From positions 1-64,000 of the forward strand of contig BAXG01000001.1 of the NCBI GenBank assembly GCA_001310455.1: DNA of 64,000 bases, read 5' to 3'. Every line of letters begins with the position of its first letter. Position 1 is the stretch's first letter. The DNA comes from Photobacterium sp. JCM 19050 (GTDB lineage Bacteria > Pseudomonadota > Gammaproteobacteria > Enterobacterales > Vibrionaceae). A program made the translations under genes and the position numbers. The notes under the pieces were generated by a model. That model was not told where the DNA came from. It did no database searches and saw only the letters and a program-made list of their open reading frames with translations. Below are positions 7,488 to 15,307 of the stretch, one piece after another.

Positions 7488-8107
7488 GTAGACGTTTTAC
7501 GCTGATAGTGACGTAATTGAAACCCAAAACAGACAAACCACACATATATAAGCGCTTCAAGTAAACGTTGATAAACACCAACGAATTTTGATTCCGGATC
7601 CATGCCAATTAATAGCACGATACAAATCACACTGATGACGCGGCTGCCTGCTTTGAATGACTTCGCGTATCCATCAAATGACGACACAATGATCATTGAC
7701 ACCATCACCGACATGTAGGCAGGAACGGCAAGGAGCATATGGATATTGTGGGAGACGGTGGGCTCAACTGGCCGACACTGATAATCACAGGGAAATATCG
7801 CTGCCAGACTCAGCGCTGTCCCGTACAGCCCAATCAAGGCAACACCTATCCGGTTTTGCTTTGTCTTAGGAACCGCCGAATAACAAACGGCGACGAAAGC
7901 AAATATGAACAACTCAGCAGGAATAAACCCCCAATAATTCACATAAAAGCCGTAAGGCGAGCCCGTTGCCCCTAACTCACTGATAAACTGCGCTGAATGG
8001 CTGTATTCAGGGTAATAAAAACCGGCAATAACAACGGTGCTAGCGAGCCAAATAAAACTCGCAATGGGCAAAACTATCAGTACATTAAAGCGATTTCTGT
8101 CCGACAT
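7460..8107 (-). CDS. DUF998-family multi-pass membrane protein (cassette gene)
   Basis: About 215 residues with six hydrophobic segments. The first loop has PEYSHSAQFISELGATGSPY, the DUF998 pattern of a short motif ending in ISELGA. I start at the ATG at 8107 (MSDRNRF) because GGAG lies six bases before it; two further ATG/TTG codons upstream are possible. DUF998 proteins are inner-membrane proteins of unknown role found scattered among bacteria and often in integron cassettes. The C-terminal residues (TYKPFSDQ) are encoded inside the attC-like repeat, which supports cassette capture. Confidence 0.75.
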   Translation of the reverse strand: MSDRNRFNVLIVLPIASFIWLASTVVIAGFYYPEYSHSAQFISELGATGSPYGFYVNYWGFIPAELFIFAFVAVCYSAVPKTKQNRIGVALIGLYGTALSLAAIFPCDYQCRPVEPTVSHNIHMLLAVPAYMSVMVSMIIVSSFDGYAKSFKAGSRVISVICIVLLIGMDPESKFVGVYQRLLEALIYVWFVCFGFQLRHYQRKTSTTYKPFSDQ

Positions 8108-8125
8108 CCCCATCTCCAACTATTC

Positions 8126-8268
8126 ACCTAACAACGCCATAGCAGATACCGTGCGCGTGAAAGGCAGATATCAGTGACTCTACGAGTGGCACCCTATGCA
8201 ACACCAGCGGATAAGCCTGCTTCCTCAATAACCTGGCAAAGATCACCTATGATTAAAGCCGGTTAGTT
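8126..8268. other. intercassette region bounded by core-like motifs
   Basis: ACCTAAC at 8126-8132 and GTTAGTT at 8262-8268 resemble the simple core sites of an integron attC, 142 bp apart, between two oppositely oriented genes. I cannot find convincing internal complementarity between the arms, so this may be a degraded attC or just flanking sequence. No gene is visible inside. Confidence 0.3.
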
Positions 8269-8284
8269 AAGCGAGGTAATAACA

Positions 8285-8515
8285 ATGAATGCCGTTGTCT
8301 TAGCGTCAGAAATAACTTGTCCGCATTGTGGGCGTAAAAAAGTAGAAACGATGCCAACCAATGCCTGTCAGTGGTTTTATGAATGTGAAAATTGCCACAA
8401 CTTATTGAGGCCCAAGCATGGGGATTGTTGCGTTTATTGTTCTTACGGCACAGTGCCTTGCCCACCGATTCAGCAAAATCCAACTGAAAAAGGTAAAGGG
8501 TGCTGCAACAGTTAG
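8285..8515 (+). CDS. Cys-rich GDCCVYCSYG-type small protein (putative metal binder)
   Basis: 76 residues, start ATG 8285 preceded by GAGG. Four Cys pairs are visible: CPHCG near residue 14, CENCH near 37, GDCCVYCSYGTVPCPP near 48-63 and CC at the end. The core motif GDCCVxCSYGTVxCPP defines a widespread small family that is usually unnamed and often travels with heavy-metal or mobile genes. Zinc or other soft-metal binding is likely from the CxxC pairs. It is the only clear plus-strand gene inside the cassette array, so it either belongs to an inverted cassette or entered separately. Confidence 0.75.
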   Translation: MNAVVLASEITCPHCGRKKVETMPTNACQWFYECENCHNLLRPKHGDCCVYCSYGTVPCPPIQQNPTEKGKGCCNS

Positions 8516-8673
8516 CGCGATGAAACTCAACAACAATTTGTTGTTTTGAAAGTGTTGGCTTCTGGGCGAGTCGATACCATGGTCATCAGTGGGTAAAATG
8601 CCTTAGAGTTGGGAGCGGGCAGCGGCAAGTCGTTGAAAATGGCAAGTATGATGGATGAGCGCATAAATGAGTA

Positions 8674-8987
8674 TTACAGATCAGCAATATGCGACAGCGT
8701 TTCTGGGTGACGCTGGACCAGTTTCAGCAGGGTCACTGCCTGCCGTTTGGGGTGCTGCGGCCTTGCTCCCAGCTTTCCAATGTACGGGAAGACGTGTGCA
8801 GTAATCGGGCAAATACGCCGCGTGACATATTGAATTGCTCGCGAATACGCACGATTTCATCCGGTGAGATGCTGAGTTCACTGATGTCGTTAACGTTGTG
8901 CGTTCTCAGGGTGACTTTGCCCTCAGAGTGCGCTTTTGCTTCAACAAGCGCAGAAGTTAATTCAGTAAAAAGGTCACGATTGCTCAC
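8674..8987 (-). CDS. higA: HigA-type antitoxin (XRE-like HTH), frame broken near its end
   Basis: The ORF starts MSNRDLFTELTSALVEAKAH. An HTH follows at about residues 45-80: ISPDEIVRIREQFNMSRGVF then ARLLHTSSRTLESWEQGRS. It stops early after STPNGRQ; restoring one C near 8737 gives RQAVTLLKLVQRHPETLSHI and ADL, the normal end of HigA/NadS-like antitoxins (about 105 residues). The product neutralises the HigB toxin and represses the operon. Here it lies downstream of the toxin and overlaps it by 14 bases, the usual reversed order for higBA. The break is a single-base deletion, so either a sequence error or mild decay. Confidence 0.75.
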
Positions 8988-9304
8988 TCCGCCACACCTC
9001 CATAAAAGCCTTTAACTGTTTCTTTTGATCTGCGGTTAAGTCGGACATTTCATTCTTGCCGTAGATTGTCAACAAGTAGAAACGTCTCTTCTCATCGAGA
9101 AAGTAATAGATAACGCGAGAGCCACCGCGTTTGCCTTTTCCTTGACTCCCGACCCGAATTTTTCTCAAACCCCCGTTCCTTGAATGACGTCACCCTGTTT
9201 GGGGTTGGCCATCAGCTCTGCTTGGAAAAGCCGATACGCCTCGTCATTGAGGTATTCAGGTCGGTATTTTCAAACAGGGTGGATTCGACAAATACGCTTT
9301 TCAT
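8974..9304 (-). CDS. higB: HigB/RelE-type toxin, two frame breaks
   Basis: The start is ATG at 9304 (MKSVFVESTLFENT). After two single-base restorations (near 9251 and 9175) the reading continues PEYLNDEAYRLFQAELMANP and LRKIRVGSQGKGKRGGSRVI, then YYFLDEKRRFYLLTIYGKNE, a complete HigB-2/RelE-like toxin of about 110 residues. The KGKRGGxRVIYY stretch and the late YGKNE motif are typical of this mRNA-cleaving ribosome-dependent nuclease family. HigBA pairs are frequent cassettes in Vibrio integrons, where they are thought to stabilise the array. If the breaks are real the toxin is dead. Confidence 0.75.
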
Positions 9305-9372
9305 TTTCCAAGTGTACGCAACTTACGTAGGTAAGGCGAAACGATACGTGTTTTACGTAGTATTAGGCGAGT
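9305..9372 (-). promoter_or_regulatory. probable higBA promoter/operator region
   Basis: Upstream of the toxin start the sequence contains repeated TACGTA-type words: ACTTACGTAGGTAAG, then ATACGTGTTTTACGTAG (about 9318-9360). Closely repeated near-palindromes in front of a higBA operon are the expected binding sites for the HigA repressor. The exact operator edges cannot be set by eye. Confidence 0.4.
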
Positions 9373-9440
9373 AAGGTACAGGGTTGAATCCGGTCAAATG
9401 ATAAGGGGAAAGTGGACAGTCTGTTCACAGAGGAATGCCC

Positions 9441-9535
9441 TTGTGAGTTATATGCCCTCTATCCATGGGCGTTGACGACGGATGCGGCTAAATGATTGCT
9501 TTCGGCTATTGATTGGGGAAGGGCATGTGTTAGCC
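9441..9535 (-). repeat. attC-like intercassette repeat
   Basis: The right arm (TGATTGCTTTCGGCTATTG, then GGGGAAGGGC and GTGTTAGCC up to 9535) matches the right arms of the other repeats of the array. GTTAGCC at 9529-9535 fits the integron core. The left edge is unclear; GTTATATGCCC near 9448 is a candidate. It overlaps the stop codon of the GFA gene, as in the other cassettes. Confidence 0.4.
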
Positions 9536-9943
9536 GGTATCGGATGGGAATGTTTCAAACACGGGGATATCTGAGGGCAAAACAGCCCACTTTGGTGCTG
9601 ACACCGTAAAAATAGCCATTTTAGGTGCCAGATGTTCATCAGAGTCGAAGGATGGCCCATTAATGGTGAAGAACTTGCCAATGGTAATATCAGCGCAAAC
9701 TGTAACACCGCAATCAGGACAAAAATGGTTATGAACGTCAGCCCCTGAGCTACCTTTGCGAGTGTATTTTTTTGTCTCAGCCCCGGTAAATTTGAAGTTC
9801 TCGTATGAATACCAAATGCCGAACCATTTATCTCCCCCAGTTCGTTTTTGGCAATCTGAACAATAGCAAAACATCTGGTTCATAGGCTCACCGGTTACCT
9901 CATAGCGAACCTTTCCACACTGACAACCACCTATTTTGACCAT
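9530..9943 (-). CDS. GFA/CENP-V-type zinc protein (cassette gene)
   Basis: 137 residues with the zinc ligands of the GFA fold: GGCQCGKVRYE (CxC near residue 7), CYCSDCQKRTG (CxCxxC near residue 27) and FCPDCGVTVC (CxxC near residue 94). The fold is shared with glutathione-dependent formaldehyde-activating enzyme, but most family members have no known reaction, so I name the fold only. MVKIGGCQCG is a normal start. Members are among the commonest cargo of Vibrio chromosomal integrons. It is followed and preceded by attC-like repeats. Confidence 0.85.
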   Translation of the reverse strand: MVKIGGCQCGKVRYEVTGEPMNQMFCYCSDCQKRTGGDKWFGIWYSYENFKFTGAETKKYTRKGSSGADVHNHFCPDCGVTVCADITIGKFFTINGPSFDSDEHLAPKMAIFTVSAPKWAVLPSDIPVFETFPSDTG

Positions 9944-9975
9944 AACGCCCTCAGTACTATGCAGTTGACTTAATA

Positions 9976-10151
9976 GCCTAACGATAGCATCAAAAAAACA
10001 GAGTAACAGGACTCAATTCTGACACGATTGCTATGGATACCCACGGGAATTTACCACAGTAGAACCTTGTTGCCCGAAAGAATAGGCCGCTGATATAGCT
10101 TAAAGAATGTTATCGCCTATTGACCGAAGAAGGGCGAATGTGTGCTATGTG
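9976..10151 (-). repeat. attC-like intercassette repeat
   Basis: The left end GCCTAAC (9976-9982) is followed by CGATAGCAT. Near the right end ATGTTATCG (10108-10116) is its complement with one mismatch, an inverted pair as expected for integron attC arms. Beyond it the shared tail CTATTGACCGAAGAAGGGCG and GTGTGCTATGT runs into the next gene stop. Length about 175 bp. Confidence 0.55.
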
Positions 10152-10153
10152 CA

Positions 10154-10648
10154 TTATTCGTATGCCTTCAATGTGTTAAAAATTTCCAAAGACAAGTCAG
10201 AAAACACATTGCGAATCGACTCAGTTAACATCTTGGTATCGTCGAAATCGGGACTGGCAAGCATTGTAATTTCAAAGATGGACCATTCTGGCATGACATC
10301 CTGGTTCACCCACTTAACGCCTTGTAATCTTTTCCAATAACTTATCTGAACATCTTTTGTTTGTCCCAGCAGCCACAGCTCGAAGCGCGCCTCTTGATGG
10401 TTGAGTACGATCGCTAACTTGAGTTTCTGTTTTTTAAGGAAATCGTTTTGCAAATAAAAATAAGTAAAGTCGATATAACCATGCAGTACATTTGCAACTG
10501 AGTACTCGCCTTTGTAATGCTTATCAAATTCAGTTCTGAGATTTTGTACGATTCCAACAAGGCTTTGATACGTTTTTTGGAGCTCCCCACTTGCGAATGC
10601 TTTTTTGTACGCAGGAATTCGAGCATTTAGACTTATTTCATCTGACAT
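10154..10648 (-). CDS. DUF7000-like protein of unknown function (cassette gene)
   Basis: I start at ATG 10648 (MSDEISLNARIPAYKKAF), which has GAGGACGAGGA directly upstream; the ORF could extend 24 residues further without support. 164 residues. The pattern LQKTYQSLVGIVQNLRTEF, then VLHGYIDFTYFYLQNDFLKK and KLAIVLNHQEARFELWLLG resembles a family I know as DUF7000, seen in many bacteria without assigned function. No membrane segment or catalytic motif. It lies between two attC-like repeats, so it is a complete cassette. Confidence 0.6.
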   Translation of the reverse strand: MSDEISLNARIPAYKKAFASGELQKTYQSLVGIVQNLRTEFDKHYKGEYSVANVLHGYIDFTYFYLQNDFLKKQKLKLAIVLNHQEARFELWLLGQTKDVQISYWKRLQGVKWVNQDVMPEWSIFEITMLASPDFDDTKMLTESIRNVFSDLSLEIFNTLKAYE

Positions 10649-10657
10649 TTCCTCGTC

Positions 10658-10810
10658 CTCTAACGCTGCTCGCACATGACAAATGAATAGAAGGCAGCAG
10701 GCAGGTTTTACTGCCAGCACTTAGGTGCTCCAAAGCACTGGCTGCCAGCGCAGCCAAAAGAATGCTGTTGCCGATTGAATGGAGAAGGGCGAACAGGTGT
10801 AATTATTATG
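10658..10810 (-). repeat. attC-like intercassette repeat with internal hairpins
   Basis: It begins near CTCTAAC (10658-10664) and holds AATAGAAGGCAGC and, about 90 bp on, GGCTGCCAGCGCAGCC followed by AAAAGAATGCTGTTGCCG, the module found in the repeats at 13785 and 14511. GGCAGC pairs with GCTGCC, and a smaller hairpin AGCAC-TTAG-GTGCT lies inside. The right tail is GGAGAAGGGCG. The foldable single strand is typical of attC sites. Confidence 0.5.
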
Positions 10811-10813
10811 CTA

Positions 10814-11674
10814 TTACCTAGATTTATTAAACAACTTTTGGAACGCATCAACTGCGCATAGAACAGTATGAATGTACTCTTCTTCGTGGCTACCCAGTGA
10901 AAATGGCTGATTGTACTCCTTAGTTTGCATTGCATTCATGAAGATACCAATCACCATATATACTTCTTCTATTACCGCTTGAATGTGGTTTGGCGCATAA
11001 GCACTGATTGCTTCAAACGGACGAATACTAACTAAGTCATTTTCGCCTAAAACAGGTGTGGCAATCCCCCTAAACGCGCCACCGTCATCACAATGCACTG
11101 CTGAAGATGTAATATTTTTTAATTTCTTTCGATGAGATAGATAATCTTTCACGTCTTGCTCAGGAAGTGACAGTGAATAAGCCGTTGATACATGGCGATA
11201 TATTTTCCCATAAGCAATTTCTTGTTTCCAAAACTTATGTTGATCAACATCATCATTTAGAAAATAGCGTTCAGAGAATTCTGAACTAACGAGAATTGCA
11301 AATGCTAACTCATTTGACTCAAGTAGATTTCGGGTTAATACCCGAGCTGGTTCTTCGAGACCAAGAGACATAACTTCTTTAAACGCAATAGTGATGTTAC
11401 TTGAGCGTCGAAGCTGAGCATAAAGAGCCATTCGCCTAAGGTCTTTGTTTGGAGCCTCAAACATTTCAGTAAGCATCATTAACACTTCAATTGCTCTGTC
11501 TAAAGCAAACACATGGTATGGCATTTTCTCGAATGCCATTTTAGATATCTTGCTTTTCGCTAAAGACAAGTAATCATCAATATCCATGAATTTCGGTACA
11601 CTAGAATAACCTAATAGGAGGGATGCCTCTTCAATATAGGTTATATATTCCCTTTCTATATCACCGTATGTCAT
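10814..11674 (-). CDS. hypothetical helical protein, possibly DUF5677-like (cassette gene)
   Basis: 286 residues, mostly helical, cytoplasmic. The central part (AQLRRSSNITIAFKEVMS, then EEPARVLTRNLLESNELAFA) resembles DUF5677-type proteins, in which a helical bundle with conserved Arg-x-LxE occurs; these are sometimes related to HEPN folds. No sure catalytic motif is present. The start MTYGDIEREYITYIEEA is preceded by GAGGAAGTA. It is a cassette between a degraded intercassette stretch and the repeat at 10658. A defence role would fit its company (dGTPase next door) but is not shown. Confidence 0.4.
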   Translation of the reverse strand: MTYGDIEREYITYIEEASLLLGYSSVPKFMDIDDYLSLAKSKISKMAFEKMPYHVFALDRAIEVLMMLTEMFEAPNKDLRRMALYAQLRRSSNITIAFKEVMSLGLEEPARVLTRNLLESNELAFAILVSSEFSERYFLNDDVDQHKFWKQEIAYGKIYRHVSTAYSLSLPEQDVKDYLSHRKKLKNITSSAVHCDDGGAFRGIATPVLGENDLVSIRPFEAISAYAPNHIQAVIEEVYMVIGIFMNAMQTKEYNQPFSLGSHEEEYIHTVLCAVDAFQKLFNKSR

Positions 11675-11823
11675 TACTTCCTCATAAAGCTACCGAATGA
11701 CTTGGATGCCCTTTACAGTATTTACTATAATACAACGTTGGTGCTCTATAGAAGAGGCTGCCGAAGCAACCTCTAAAATCTTCATGCTTACAGTCAGTTC
11801 TAACGTTCACAGGTGTTAACTAC

Positions 11824-13146
11824 TCAAACCAAAGGCGAAAATATGGACCCTTTTTCAGGAGTAAAAAGTCGCTGATATAATTTACATGCCTCCGTATCTG
11901 TCATGGAAGAAATATAGTCAGCAATAACACGGTCAACACTTGTGCCTTCTGTTATTTTTTCTTGAACTATTAGTGGTAATAGCGCATGAGGTTTAGACTT
12001 AAGGGCAGAAAACAGGTCTGAGATTATCTTTTGACCTTTAAACTCCAATGTTTGAACATTTGGTTGAGATATAACTTGTTCGTATACAAAGTCTTTAAAT
12101 GAACATAGAATATCATTGAGTTCACTGTTCATCGTACACTGAAAGTCTAACAGTGGACATTCAAATTTTTCTTGTTTACTAATCGTTGTGCCACGGACCA
12201 AGACATTGATAATTCCGCTGATAGCAGCCTTAGTATTTTCTAATCTACCTGAAACTAATTTGTCTGACAGGTAGTTTTTGTTATGTGATTTCCAAGGCTT
12301 AGTTACAAGTAGAGATAACTCTTCAAGCTCATGACTCAGTTTTTCACATACTTCTTCTCGATTTAAAAGATGCATCACCAAAGCGTCTTCAAGATCATGA
12401 ATGCCGTAAGCAATGTCATCTGCACATTCCATAATGCTAGTGTCGAATGACTTAAATTGAGATTTTAGCTTACCTTTTACTTCTTTCACAGAGGTAAACA
12501 ATTCTTGATCCCTGTCCGATAGAGGATTCAACACCCATTCTAGCGTTTCTTTTTCCGTATCGTGAATACATTTGGGAGGTGACCATTTGGTAATATCAGT
12601 GGTGGATATTAGCTCAGGCTCTGGGTATTTACGTTTTAGCTGACTATGCAATACAGGATATTTAATAATACCTAATAGCGCCCTACGTGTGAGATTATAG
12701 CCAAATTGACTCGAGTATTCTCCCAATTTACTCAGTATTCGAAAAGTTTGGCCGTTACCTTCGAAACCTCCGTCACTATACAAAAAATAATTAAGCGTTT
12801 TTTCGCCATTGTGCCCAAAAGCTGGGTGGCCTAAATCATGCGCCAAACAAATTGTTTCGATCAAAGGAATAGGTGCTAACCATTCTTTGCTCGAACATCC
12901 TCTTCGGTCTGCAATAAAATTTAGGCGGTTAACAATTGAATTTCCTACCTGAGAGACTTCCATTGAATGGGTCAGTCGAGTCCTAAAAAAATCGCTTTCT
13001 CCAACACCATGCACTTGAGTTTTCGATTGGAGTCTACGGAATGCTACAGAGTTAATAATTCTACTTCGATCTATTCTGTATAAATATTCGTGTTCTGTTG
13101 TTGAACTATGCTTTCTGTCACTTTGACGTTGAACCCAATGATCCAT
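11824..13146 (-). CDS. dGTP triphosphohydrolase (HD-domain dGTPase)
   Basis: 440 residues. The N-terminal signature RSRIINSVAFRRLQSKTQVH and then SDFFRTRLTHSMEVSQVG (metal His) are diagnostic. The HD motif is in CLAHDLGHPAFGHNGE near residue 103, and the later metal Asp is in MECADDIAYGIHDLEDA near residue 240. The enzyme cleaves dGTP to deoxyguanosine and triphosphate. Relatives carried on mobile elements lower dGTP and block phage DNA replication, which is established for some bacterial dGTPases. The gene is intact and fills a large cassette-sized interval on the minus strand. Short upstream region with GAGAGGG as RBS. Confidence 0.9.
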   Translation of the reverse strand: MDHWVQRQSDRKHSSTTEHEYLYRIDRSRIINSVAFRRLQSKTQVHGVGESDFFRTRLTHSMEVSQVGNSIVNRLNFIADRRGCSSKEWLAPIPLIETICLAHDLGHPAFGHNGEKTLNYFLYSDGGFEGNGQTFRILSKLGEYSSQFGYNLTRRALLGIIKYPVLHSQLKRKYPEPELISTTDITKWSPPKCIHDTEKETLEWVLNPLSDRDQELFTSVKEVKGKLKSQFKSFDTSIMECADDIAYGIHDLEDALVMHLLNREEVCEKLSHELEELSLLVTKPWKSHNKNYLSDKLVSGRLENTKAAISGIINVLVRGTTISKQEKFECPLLDFQCTMNSELNDILCSFKDFVYEQVISQPNVQTLEFKGQKIISDLFSALKSKPHALLPLIVQEKITEGTSVDRVIADYISSMTDTEACKLYQRLFTPEKGSIFSPLV

Positions 13147-13402
13147 GGAACCCTCTCTGCAATGTATAAAATTTCAAACATTCATTCTATGAATACAACC
13201 TATTTTGATTTGTGACCTGGTGCAAAAATTCATTTTTCTTTTAAATTCAGTAGGCAGGGGGTGTTATGGTTTGATGGAGTGGGGATCTATGTAGCCTAGC
13301 TAAGGTGCAGCTAACACCACGAAACCTCAGCAAAACCATGTAATCCCAAAACTAAACCGAACAAAAAATACCCAAAGTTATCCGTCACTCTTGAGTAATT
13401 TG
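13147..13402. other. noncoding stretch between dGTPase and the next cassette gene
   Basis: About 255 bp without an ORF I would accept. It holds GCTAACACCACG (13310-13321) and TTGTTATGTTTTGG (13400-13413), which may be remnants of core sites, and AT-rich sequence upstream of the dGTPase that probably contains its promoter. I see no clear stem pairing. Confidence 0.35.
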
Positions 13403-13777
13403 TTATGTTTTGGACTCACCTAAAGCAATGATAGTTTCATCAATAGCCTGATTCAAGGCACTATCCTTTTTCCATTCGGGATTGTTAGTCTGCCATTCTT
13501 CCGACAGTTTCAGAAGAGTTGATTTAGTCAATGAAGCATATTCTGGGAAGTTTCTTAGCTCATAGATATAAGCGAGTTGACTAACCATTTTTAACTGCCC
13601 ATCCTGATCTTCACCTTTGCTAATTGCCTTAATAAGATCGTGATAAGTAACAAAGCGCTCCGACGCAAGTTCTTTGCCACGAATAGCTAAGTAGCGTCTC
13701 GCGGAAAAAGCTATTGATATTATAGAAATAAGAAAAGCACCGATTGTTGCCCATGATGCCAAATCATTTAAGGTCAT
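13403..13777 (-). CDS. small membrane-anchored hypothetical protein (cassette gene)
   Basis: 124 residues. Residues 8-25 (WATIGAFLISIISIAFS) form one transmembrane segment close to the N-terminus, followed by RRYLAIR and a soluble helical domain ending ETIIALGESKT. This single-anchor design is common among cassette proteins, but I recognise no family. The start MTLNDLAS is preceded by GAGGTAAGG. The upstream attC-like repeat begins eight bases away. Confidence 0.55.
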   Translation of the reverse strand: MTLNDLASWATIGAFLISIISIAFSARRYLAIRGKELASERFVTYHDLIKAISKGEDQDGQLKMVSQLAYIYELRNFPEYASLTKSTLLKLSEEWQTNNPEWKKDSALNQAIDETIIALGESKT

Positions 13778-13784
13778 ACCTTAC

Positions 13785-13921
13785 CTCGTTGAAAACATAA
13801 CAGTTTAATAGAAGGCAACTTGCACGTTTTTCTGCCTGCCCTTTGTGGTTTGAATGCAATAGTAGCTTGAAGTAGCCAAAAGAATGCTGTTGCCGATTGA
13901 GCGGGGGGATGTGTGTTATGT
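13785..13921 (-). repeat. attC-like intercassette repeat
   Basis: The left arm ACATAAC (13785-13791) then TTTAATAGAAGGCAACTT; further right AAGTAGCC followed by AAAAGAATGCTGTTGCCG; the end is GTTATGT (13915-13921). GGCAACTT and AAGTAGCC are complementary with one mismatch, and the equivalent pairs in sister repeats change together (GGCGGCGT with ACGCAGCC at 14511-14640). Such covariation supports a folded attC. The right end overlaps the stop codon of the gene above. Confidence 0.6.
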
Positions 13922-14496
13922 TTCGGATTCAATATAATCTAACTGCTTTAAAGCTAAGATTTCTACAGAAGATGCATAGCAATAGGCAATGTAGTTAATC
14001 TGTTCGACAAGTTCTTCAGACGCGTCAACTTCAATTGAAGTCAGGGCTGCCTTTATTAACTGCTTTCTATTCTGTTCAATTTGAATGGACAGTTTACCTA
14101 TTTCAAAAGAAACTCCAGAGCTAAAGTCCCTACAAATTCTGATACGAACTTTAGAGGCAATTTCTGCTCGTTCAAATACGCTTTCGCTCGGGATTGAATT
14201 GAAAACAGTACTTAACCATGCTTTCGAAAGAACTAACAACTCGAATAGCCCAGTGGCTATCAGACCTTGAACAACAGCATGAAGATACTGTTTCCTCTTA
14301 CTTTCTCCTCCAGTTGTTTTGTCGCCAAGTTTTTCGATGGAATTAGATAACTCTATTAAAAGGTCATTAAGTTCTTTCTTCGAAAGCGAAGGACTATTCC
14401 GCGACTTTTCAATGAGTTCTCTTGCAATTTTATGAGCTAATTGAGCTTTACGCCTAATCGTATTAGCTGCTCATGAATCAAAGCGTAACTACTCAA
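13916..14496 (-). CDS. hypothetical protein, 5' part frame-broken (cassette gene)
   Basis: A strong AGGAGG (14502-14507) precedes a TTG at 14496. From there SSYALIHE runs for a few codons, then one base must be restored near 14474 to join AANTIRRKAQLAHKIAREL and the long frame that continues to the stop at 13916. The product would be about 190 residues: a helical, charged N-terminal half, a possible membrane-dipping helix (HAVVQGLIATGLFELLVL), then a helical tail. No family recognised. Without the correction translation could only begin at a weak internal codon. Bounded on both sides by attC-like repeats. Confidence 0.45.
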
Positions 14497-14510
14497 AAGT
14501 TCCTCCTAAA

Positions 14511-14640
14511 ACCTAATAATTTAATAGAAGGCGGCGTGCACGTTTTTTCCTGTGCTTTGTTGCTCGAAAGCATTTGCCACTGACGCAGCCAAAAGAATAC
14601 TATTGCTTATTGACCGGAGAAGGGCTCATATGTGTTATAT
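14511..14640 (-). repeat. attC-like intercassette repeat
   Basis: 130 bp from ACCTAAT to GTTATAT (14634-14640). The left arm AATTTAATAGAAGGCGGCGT resembles the left arm of class 1 integron attC sites; ACGCAGCC (14583-14590) is its complement apart from one base. The right tail TTATTGACCGGAGAAGGGC is shared with four other repeats of this array. The right arm is about 30 bases longer than the left, so the predicted hairpin is asymmetric. Confidence 0.6.
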
Positions 14641-14642
14641 GG

Positions 14643-15172
14643 TTATGCCAAAACTCGCTCAATCCTAGTTATCTTTTGAATAGTAAAACGAAGTGTAGTT
14701 AAACAATGAAATAGACCTGTAATATCCAAATTTGAAAGAGCATCATTTTCATAAGCGTAACGCGCTTCCACAAACAACTTATCGTAAGGCTTGACGAGTT
14801 CTACCAGCTCGGAGAATGAATATTGTATTGCTCCATCAGCATGTAAAGTTTCAATGTTATCTATAACTTCACTGCCAATAATAAGTAGTAATGAGCTCAA
14901 ATCATGACCTTTTGTTAGAGGCTCTTCAGTAACTCTCCCACCATACACGCCGTTTCCAAAGTTTTATAATCTTTAATAATTGAACGAACACACAGTGATT
15001 TAATATACAGTTCAATAGAGAGTGCAGCATTGGTAATCATAGGAAGCAAAACACCAGACATTGGTGGTAACTGCCTCAAAAACTCAGCACCGTCATAAAA
15101 CTGTTCAGCCGAATCGAGTACACTGCTATTTGGAATTTCGATTCTTTCATATTGATACGTTTTATTGTTCAT
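14643..15172 (-). CDS. HEPN-like hypothetical protein, split by a frameshift (cassette gene)
   Basis: The upstream frame starts MNNKTYQYERIEIPNSSVLD (ATG 15172, TAGGAG upstream) and includes MITNAALSIELYIKSLCV, a helix resembling the HEPN/AbiV opening (NAALSxELYLKxL). The reading then moves at about 14945 to YGGRVTEEPLTKGHDLSSLL and runs to 14643, giving about 175 residues. The KGHDLSSL segment is also usual in HEPN-like cassette proteins. HEPN proteins often act as RNases in toxin or phage-defence systems, but I do not see a clear RxxxxH catalytic motif, so the activity is uncertain. The break is probably one base. Confidence 0.5.
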
Positions 15173-15183
15173 AGACTCCTACC

Positions 15184-15302
15184 ATATAACGTTCGAATAA
15201 CGGGCGTTTACTAACTCAAACCGATTGAAACACCTAAATCACAACGTTTCTATGAAAAAATGCGCCACGAGTAAACGTCCCTCGTTAATTCGCTTGTTAG
15301 GT
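15184..15302 (-). repeat. canonical integron attC site
   Basis: 119 bp. The left end ATATAAC-GTTCGAATAACG then GGCGTTTACT, and the right end read on the other strand is ACCTAAC-AAGCGAATTAACG then GACGTTTACT. The two arms are therefore long imperfect complements with a few bulged bases, exactly the structure recognised by integron integrases as a folded single strand. The ends are GTTAGGT (15296-15302) and its partner. It separates the cassettes of the HEPN-like and ART-like genes; the next gene starts 12 bases beyond. Confidence 0.85.
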
Positions 15303-15307
15303 GTTTT

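Noticed and set aside
8516..8673. CAACAACAA/TTGTTGTT hairpin after the Cys-rich gene as an attC
   Set aside because: Simple short hairpin (about 8541-8558) without core sites; more likely a weak terminator.
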